A stretch of DNA of 10,469 nucleotides from an uncultured Acidobacteriota bacterium (lineage in GTDB: Bacteria > Acidobacteriota > Vicinamibacteria > Vicinamibacterales > SCN-69-37). Position 1 is the stretch's first letter; every line of letters begins with the position of its first letter. Below the pieces are notes generated by a model. That model did not search any database and was not told the DNA's origin. It worked only from the letters and a program-made list of their open reading frames with translations. The stretch covers positions 1 through 10,469 of the forward strand of contig CALFMR010000160.1 of NCBI GenBank assembly GCA_937880585.1. Reading direction: 5' to 3'. A program made the position numbers and the translations under genes. Shown here one piece after another: positions 5,593 to 10,469 of the stretch.

Positions 5593-8247
5593 ATGCGCAC
5601 ACTACGGCGCCTGCTGCATCTCCTTCATTCGCCGCGTCACGACGCCGACCTGCGCGAAGAGCTCGAGACGCACCGGTCACTGCGTCAGGAGCGATTCGAA
5701 CGCGAGGGCTACGCGCCAGACGACGCGGCCGTCGCCAGTCGTCGAGCGTTGGGCAATACGACGCTCGCCCGCGAGGACGCGCGTGACGCCTGGACCTGGC
5801 GCACACTCGACGCGCTCCGACAGGATCTGCGCACGGTCATTCGCGGCCTCGCCAAGAGCCCGGGCTTCACCATCGTCGCCGTCGGCACGCTCGCGCTCGG
5901 CATCGGCGCCAACACCGCGCTCTTCTCGCTCTTCAACAGCCTGTCGCTGCGCACACTGCCCGTGCGCGATCCGGGCAGCCTCGTCTACGTCGAGCACGGC
6001 TCCTGGACGAATCCGATCTGGCAGGCGCTCGATCGGCATCGCGACGAGCTGTTCGACGGCGCGTTCGCGTGGTCGAACGAACACTTCGACATGTCGCAGG
6101 GCGGCGAAACGGCATTCGTCGACGGTGCCTACGTGAGCGGACGGATGTTCGACGTGCTCGGCGTCGCGCCACTGCGCGGCCGTACGCTCACGGCCGCCGA
6201 TGACACGGTCGGCGGCGACAGCGCCGTGGCGATCATCAGCCATCGTTTCTGGCAACAGCACTTCGGCGGCGCGGACAACGTCATCGGCCGGCGGTTGACG
6301 TTGAACCGCGTGCCCTTCACCGTTGTCGGCGTCACCCCCGCCGGCTTCTTCGGTCCGGAAGTCGGACGGACCGACGACGTGATGATTCCAATTGCGGCGA
6401 AGGCGTCCATCGACCGATCCGATGACGGGCTGCAGAGCGGCTGGTACTGGTGGCTCGAGATCATGGCCCGGCGCAAACCTGGGCAGACCATCGAACAACT
6501 CAACGCGGCGCTCGCCGGCCTGATGCCGCAGCTTCGCGAAGAAGCGCGGCCGAAGGAGGGTCCGCCCTGGGCGCTAGCCGACTACATGACCGCTCCGCTC
6601 GTCATCACGCCGGCGGCCACGGGGCCGTCAGAACTCCGCGGCGACTTCGAGACGCCGCTTCTCGCCGTGCTCGCCGTCGTCGGCGTCGTCCTGCTCATCG
6701 CGTGCGCGAACATCGCCAACCTGCTCCTGGCGCGGGCGGTCTCGCGGCATCACGAGCTCAGCGTCCGGCTCGTGCTCGGCGCGTCGCGGTGGCGGCTCGC
6801 GCGGTTGCTGCTCGCCGAGAGTCTGGTCATCGCCGTCGTCGGCGCTGCGCTCGGCGTGGCCTTCGCGTGGTGGAGCGGCGCGATGCTCGTCCGCCAGCTC
6901 GATACCTGGCGCGACACGGTCTCGCTCGATCTCCAGCTCGATTGGCGTGTCCTCGGATTCACGGCCGCGCTCGCCGGACTCACCGCGATTGTCGCCGGGG
7001 TCGCCCCCGCGCTCGGGCTGAGACGCGTCGCGCCGAACGACGCCCTGAAGGATTCGGGCCGCAGCATCGCGGGCGATCGCCGCTTCACGATCCGCGGCGT
7101 CCTGGTCGTCGCACAGGTCGCCCTGTCGCTCATGCTGGTCGTGGCGGCCGGTCTCTTTCTGCAGACGTTCCGATCGCTCAGCGACGTGCCGCTCGGATTC
7201 ACGCCCGAGCCGCTGCTGATCGCCAGGATGGACCTGCACGCGAGCACGACCGATCGCGCCGAGCAGTTGGCGCTCATGGAGCGCCTGCGTGCGGCCGCGG
7301 CCACGGTGCCAGGCGCGACTTCTGCCGCGACGTCCGTCATCACGCCGATCGACGGATCCGGCTGGAACGCCGGCGTCGGCGACGATGCGGGCATTCCCGA
7401 TCGCAGCCGGATGACCTGGATGAATGCCGTTTCGCCGGGATGGTTCAAGACCATGGGCGCGACGCTGATCGCTGGGCGAGACTTCGAAATCGGCGATCTG
7501 AACAGCACCGATCACGTCGCGATCGTGAACCAGTCGTTCGCGAGTCGGTTCCTGCAGCGTGGATCACCGGTCGGCCAGACGATTCGCGCCGGCGGCCCAC
7601 GCGATCGCACGCTCTATCGCATCGTCGGCCTCGCGGCCGACGCGGTCTATCGATCGCCGCGCGAAGGGTTCGTGCCGACGATGTACGTGCCGCCGTCGGC
7701 CGAGGATTTCGGGATGAATGTGACGATCGCCACGGCGCCCGGGCAGCGCGCGGCGGTCGAGCGAAGCTTGGCCGCCGCCCTGTTCCAGGTCGATCCGCGC
7801 GTCTCGTTCACGTTCCGCACCTTCGACGAGTACATCCACGCGTCCATGCTGCGCGAGCAGCTCGTCGCGCTGCTCTCGACGTTCTTCGGCGCGCTCGGTC
7901 TGCTGCTCGCGGCCGTGGGCCTCTACGGCGTCGTCTCGCACGCGGTGAACGCGCGGCGGACCGAGATCGGCGTGCGCCTGGCGCTCGGATCGAGCACGGG
8001 CGGCATCGTCGGCCTGATCTTCCGGCGCGTCGCGGTCCTGCTTGCGATCGGCCTCGTCATCGGCGCGGCCGCGAGCCTGTGGGCCGCGCGTTTCGTGCAG
8101 ACGCTTCTCTTCCAGCTCGACGCCCGCGACCCGACGACGTTCATCGTCGCCGCCCTTGTCCTGGCCTCGGCCGTCGTCCTGGCCGCCTGGATCCCGGCCC
8201 GGCGTGCGTCACGGCTCGATCCGGCGCGCGTGTTGCGCGAGGGCTGA
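5593..8247 (+). CDS. ADOP-family permease (acidobacterial duplicated orphan permease), complete
   Basis: An 884-residue inner-membrane protein built from two FtsX/MacB-type permease halves in one chain. Residues 1-75 form a charged cytoplasmic prefix (DADLREELETHRSLRQ, then VASRRALGN) seen on many ADOPs. First half: helix at about 91-113 (SPGFTIVAVGTLALGIGANT), a periplasmic domain to about 350, then helices at about 357-378, 403-430 and 454-477 with LLIACANIANLLLARA and ELSVRLVLGASRWRLARL. Second half: helix at about 500-525 (VLVVAQVALSLMLVVAAGL), a second periplasmic domain, then three helices at about 758-778, 807-833 and 850-866 with the repeat motif ARRTEIGVRLALG. It ends in the usual ARRASRLDPARVLREG. 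AGAGG lies 7 nt before the ATG. Such permeases lack their own ATPase gene, hence 'orphan'. Their substrates are generally unknown. Probably co-transcribed with padR and the next permease. Confidence 0.95.
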   Translation: MRTLRRLLHLLHSPRHDADLREELETHRSLRQERFEREGYAPDDAAVASRRALGNTTLAREDARDAWTWRTLDALRQDLRTVIRGLAKSPGFTIVAVGTLALGIGANTALFSLFNSLSLRTLPVRDPGSLVYVEHGSWTNPIWQALDRHRDELFDGAFAWSNEHFDMSQGGETAFVDGAYVSGRMFDVLGVAPLRGRTLTAADDTVGGDSAVAIISHRFWQQHFGGADNVIGRRLTLNRVPFTVVGVTPAGFFGPEVGRTDDVMIPIAAKASIDRSDDGLQSGWYWWLEIMARRKPGQTIEQLNAALAGLMPQLREEARPKEGPPWALADYMTAPLVITPAATGPSELRGDFETPLLAVLAVVGVVLLIACANIANLLLARAVSRHHELSVRLVLGASRWRLARLLLAESLVIAVVGAALGVAFAWWSGAMLVRQLDTWRDTVSLDLQLDWRVLGFTAALAGLTAIVAGVAPALGLRRVAPNDALKDSGRSIAGDRRFTIRGVLVVAQVALSLMLVVAAGLFLQTFRSLSDVPLGFTPEPLLIARMDLHASTTDRAEQLALMERLRAAAATVPGATSAATSVITPIDGSGWNAGVGDDAGIPDRSRMTWMNAVSPGWFKTMGATLIAGRDFEIGDLNSTDHVAIVNQSFASRFLQRGSPVGQTIRAGGPRDRTLYRIVGLAADAVYRSPREGFVPTMYVPPSAEDFGMNVTIATAPGQRAAVERSLAAALFQVDPRVSFTFRTFDEYIHASMLREQLVALLSTFFGALGLLLAAVGLYGVVSHAVNARRTEIGVRLALGSSTGGIVGLIFRRVAVLLAIGLVIGAAASLWAARFVQTLLFQLDARDPTTFIVAALVLASAVVLAAWIPARRASRLDPARVLREG

Positions 8248-8288
8248 ATCGACGAGACGTCCGTACGGCTAACCCGCCGCGCTCCCGA

Positions 8289-8304
8289 CCGTCCAATTGG
8301 ACGG
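8289..8304 (+). promoter_or_regulatory. Perfect 16-bp palindrome overlapping the second ADOP ribosome binding site
   Basis: CCGTCCAATTGGACGG is identical to its reverse complement. It lies in the 64-nt gap between the two permeases, and its last two bases are the first two of the GGAGG ribosome binding site. As DNA it could be a dimeric repressor site; as RNA it could fold into a six-pair stem with an AAUU loop that partly hides the ribosome binding site. Confidence 0.6.
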
Positions 8305-8307
8305 AGG
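8303..8307 (+). promoter_or_regulatory. Ribosome binding site of the second ADOP
   Basis: GGAGG lies four bases before the ATG at 8312. This match fixes the start of the partial permease and shows that its chain lacks the cytoplasmic prefix present in the first one. Confidence 0.7.
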
Positions 8308-8311
8308 CGCC

Positions 8312-10469
8312 ATGGGGAACTGGCTGCGCGACGTTCGATTCGCTCTCCGCCTGCTACGGAGGGAACCGCGGTTCGCCGCGCTCGCCATTGCCGCGCTCGC
8401 GCTCGGCATCGGGGCGTCGACGGCCGTGTTCACGGTTGTCGACGCGGTCCTGTTACGTCCGCTTGCCTACCAAGACGCGGACCGCCTCGTCGTGGCGTTG
8501 CAGGGCCCCAGTGGCAACGGACCGGTTTCTCCGGCGGACTTCCTCGACTACGAGCGAGAGGCGCGGTCGGTCGATCATCTGAGTGCGGCCCAGTGGTGGA
8601 GCGTCACGCTCGGAGGCGGAGAGCGTCCCATTCGACTCGACGGCCTGACGGTCAGCGGCGACCTGTTCGATCTACTCGGCGTGTCCCCGGCGCTCGGCCG
8701 GACGTTGACCAATGTCGACGCTCAGCCCGGCCACGACCACGTCGTCGTCCTCAGCGACAACCTGTGGAGAACGCGCTTCGCGAGCGATCCGCTCGTCATC
8801 GGACGGACCGTCCCGATCGACGGCGCGCCCTATGTCGTCGTCGGCGTCATGCCGCCAGGCTTCCGCTTCGCGCCGTTCTGGGCGACCCGTGCCGAATTGT
8901 GGGCGCCACTCACACTCGCCAACCGCGCCGACGATCGCGCCGGACAGTCCCTCCGGCTCTTCGGACGCTTGAAGGACGGCGTGTCCACGGCCCGGGCACA
9001 GGCGGAGATGAGCGCCATCTGCGCACGGCTCGCGCACGATTACCCGGCGACGAACGCGGGCGCACGCATCACGGTCACGCCGCTCCTCGACAAAGCCGTC
9101 GCAGGGATTCGGTCGACGCTCGTCCTGCTCCTCGCGCTCGTGGCGTGCGTGCTGCTCATCGCGTGCGCGAACGTCGCGAATGCCCTGCTCGCCCGCGCGG
9201 CCGGCCGAAAGCGGGAGATCGCCATACGACTTGCCGTCGGCGCATCGCGGACGGATATCGTTCGGCAACTGTTGACCGAGAGCCTGCTACTCGCGGCGCT
9301 CGGATCGATCGCGGGGCTCGCCTGCGCCACCTGGGGCGTGCACGCGCTCATCGCGGCCCTGCCGCCCGGCAGTCTGCCGCGACAGCAGGACGTCAGCTTC
9401 GACACGCGCGTCTTCCTCGCCGCGTCACTCGCGACGCTGGTCAGCGGCCTCGCCACGGGCCTGGCGCCGGCGCTGCAGATCGTCAGGCACACCGTCGCGC
9501 GTGGATTCCAGGACAACAGCCGTGGCGCGACCGAGGGACGCGGCGGCCGGCGGGCCCGAGGTCTGCTCGTCGCCGGACAAGTCGCACTCGCGGTGGTACT
9601 GCTGGCCGACGCCGGCGTGCTCACGCGCACGATGGTCCGCCTGAACGGCATCGATCCCGGCTTCCAGGTCGATCACCTCGCGGTCGCCACAGTGTCGCTC
9701 GACGGGACGCCCTACGCGCAGGCAGCCGCGCGTCCGGCCATGTTCGATCGCGTGCAGGCGCGGCTCGCGGCGATGCCCTTCGTGACCGCCGCGGGCGCGA
9801 TCAACCACCTGCCGCTCGCGGGCGACACGTGGAAGGTGAGCTACTGGCCCGACGATCGGCCCGCGCCACCGCCGCAGGAACAGCCGACGGCGATCTATCG
9901 CGTCGTTCGGCCGGGCTACTTCGCGGCGATGGGCCTGCCGCTCGTGGCTGGGCACGACGTGGCCTCGACCGATACGGCCTCGTCGCTTCCGGTCGTCGTG
10001 ATCAATGAGGCCATGGCGGAGCGGCAATGGCCGGGAAGATCGGCGGTCGGCCGTCGCATCCACCTTCCCGGACCGAGCGACGTTCCGACCGCGTTGACCG
10101 TCGTCGGCGTCGCCGCCAACGCGCGTCAGACCGACTGGACCAGCCCGCCCGAAGACGAGGCGTACGTCGCCTTCGCGCAGCGGTCGTCGGAGTTCGGGTT
10201 GAGCAGCCTGACGTTCGTGCTCCGCACGTCGGGCGATCCGGCGGCGGTCGCCGCGTCGATTCCGCGCGAAGTCGCGCTCGTCGACCGCGGCGTGGTCGTC
10301 TCGGCCAATACGACGATGGCGGGCATCGTCGCCGACCAATTGTGGCGGCAGCGTCTGACGAGCGAGCTCGCCGGCGCCTTTGCCGGTATCGCGCTCGGGC
10401 TCGCCGTCATCGGCATCTACGCCGTCGTCGCTGGCGCCGTCGCGCGGCGGAAGCGCGGGTTCGGCGTGG
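8312..10469 (+). CDS. Second ADOP/MacB-like duplicated permease (C-terminus beyond window)
   Basis: From the ATG at 8312 the frame stays open for 719 codons to the window end, so the last stretch is missing. The chain starts at once with the first helix region (WLRDVRFALRLLRREPRFAA, then LAIAALALGIGASTAVFTVV, about 22-42), without the cytoplasmic prefix of the first ADOP. A periplasmic domain follows (GVSPALGRTL, then VVVGVMPPGFRF), then the inner helix block LLIACANVANALLARA with REIAIRLAVGASRTDIVRQL (about 270-320). The second half opens with LLVAGQVALAVVLLADAG and a second periplasmic domain (NHLPLAGDTW, VRPGYFAAMGLPLVAG). The last visible segment is IGIYAVVAGAVARRKRGFGV, where the usual glutamate of the RxxEIGVR motif is replaced by glycine. 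It lies 64 nt after the first ADOP on the same strand and is probably in the same unit. Substrate unknown. Confidence 0.92.
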   Translation, partial: MGNWLRDVRFALRLLRREPRFAALAIAALALGIGASTAVFTVVDAVLLRPLAYQDADRLVVALQGPSGNGPVSPADFLDYEREARSVDHLSAAQWWSVTLGGGERPIRLDGLTVSGDLFDLLGVSPALGRTLTNVDAQPGHDHVVVLSDNLWRTRFASDPLVIGRTVPIDGAPYVVVGVMPPGFRFAPFWATRAELWAPLTLANRADDRAGQSLRLFGRLKDGVSTARAQAEMSAICARLAHDYPATNAGARITVTPLLDKAVAGIRSTLVLLLALVACVLLIACANVANALLARAAGRKREIAIRLAVGASRTDIVRQLLTESLLLAALGSIAGLACATWGVHALIAALPPGSLPRQQDVSFDTRVFLAASLATLVSGLATGLAPALQIVRHTVARGFQDNSRGATEGRGGRRARGLLVAGQVALAVVLLADAGVLTRTMVRLNGIDPGFQVDHLAVATVSLDGTPYAQAAARPAMFDRVQARLAAMPFVTAAGAINHLPLAGDTWKVSYWPDDRPAPPPQEQPTAIYRVVRPGYFAAMGLPLVAGHDVASTDTASSLPVVVINEAMAERQWPGRSAVGRRIHLPGPSDVPTALTVVGVAANARQTDWTSPPEDEAYVAFAQRSSEFGLSSLTFVLRTSGDPAAVAASIPREVALVDRGVVVSANTTMAGIVADQLWRQRLTSELAGAFAGIALGLAVIGIYAVVAGAVARRKRGFGV

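Noticed and set aside
6450..8582. A 710-codon plus-strand open frame inside the first ADOP
   Set aside because: It is arginine-rich, has no recognisable domain or membrane helix, and overlaps the well-supported ADOP frame. Stop codons are rare in such GC-rich DNA.
8593..10008. A 471-codon plus-strand open frame inside the second ADOP
   Set aside because: Arginine-rich shadow without family motifs; the frame starting at 8312 carries all permease motifs and stays open to the window end.
1..10469. Mobile element, CRISPR array, tRNA or phage-defence system
   Set aside because: No transposase, integrase, array of spaced repeats, cloverleaf sequence or nuclease motif was seen, and the coding frames account for nearly all of the window.

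Overview
The window looks like chromosomal DNA from a GC-rich member of the Acidobacteriota, probably class Vicinamibacteria. I base this on the PadR regulator followed by two large stand-alone FtsX/MacB-type permeases. That pairing (acidobacterial PadR plus 'acidobacterial duplicated orphan permease', ADOP) is a well-known signature of the phylum. The very high GC content and GC-rich codon use agree. No rRNA, tRNA, insertion sequence, CRISPR array or phage gene was seen. The taxonomic call is inferred from gene families, not from a marker gene.

Left half (1-4094), minus strand: a compact operon read right to left. It starts with panD (aspartate 1-decarboxylase, 3705-4094). Next come an unusually short FtsX-type permease (2837-3700), a full-length FtsX-type permease (1605-2840) and a LolD/MacB-type ABC ATPase (922-1608). 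It ends with a membrane-anchored protein carrying an AttH/CrtC-type lipocalin-like domain, which runs off the window edge (1-925). The last four genes are joined by three 4-nt stop/start overlaps. ATPase, two permeases and an AttH-like protein together match the layout called AttEFGH in subsystem annotations, so the likely role is an envelope ABC system that moves or extracts a lipid-like or hydrophobic ligand. The substrate is unknown.

Middle (4095-5204): a 123-nt divergent intergenic region, then a plus-strand gene for a secreted DUF1080 (3-keto-disaccharide hydrolase-like) protein at 4218-5132. A 72-nt spacer follows, with a strong sigma70-like promoter (TTGACA-18-TATATT) placed only a few bases before the next start codon.

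Right half (5205-10469), plus strand: a PadR-family regulator (5205-5543), a complete 884-residue ADOP permease (5593-8247) and a second ADOP-like permease (8312 to beyond 10469, 719 codons visible). The PadR protein probably controls its own promoter and the ADOPs. A perfect 16-bp palindrome overlaps the ribosome binding site of the second ADOP.

The most notable points are the fusion of a permease-like membrane segment to a lipocalin domain, the permease that lacks about 119 residues directly behind panD, panD heading an ABC transporter operon, and the palindrome at the second ADOP start. I did not find convincing evidence for a wholly new defence or mobile system.
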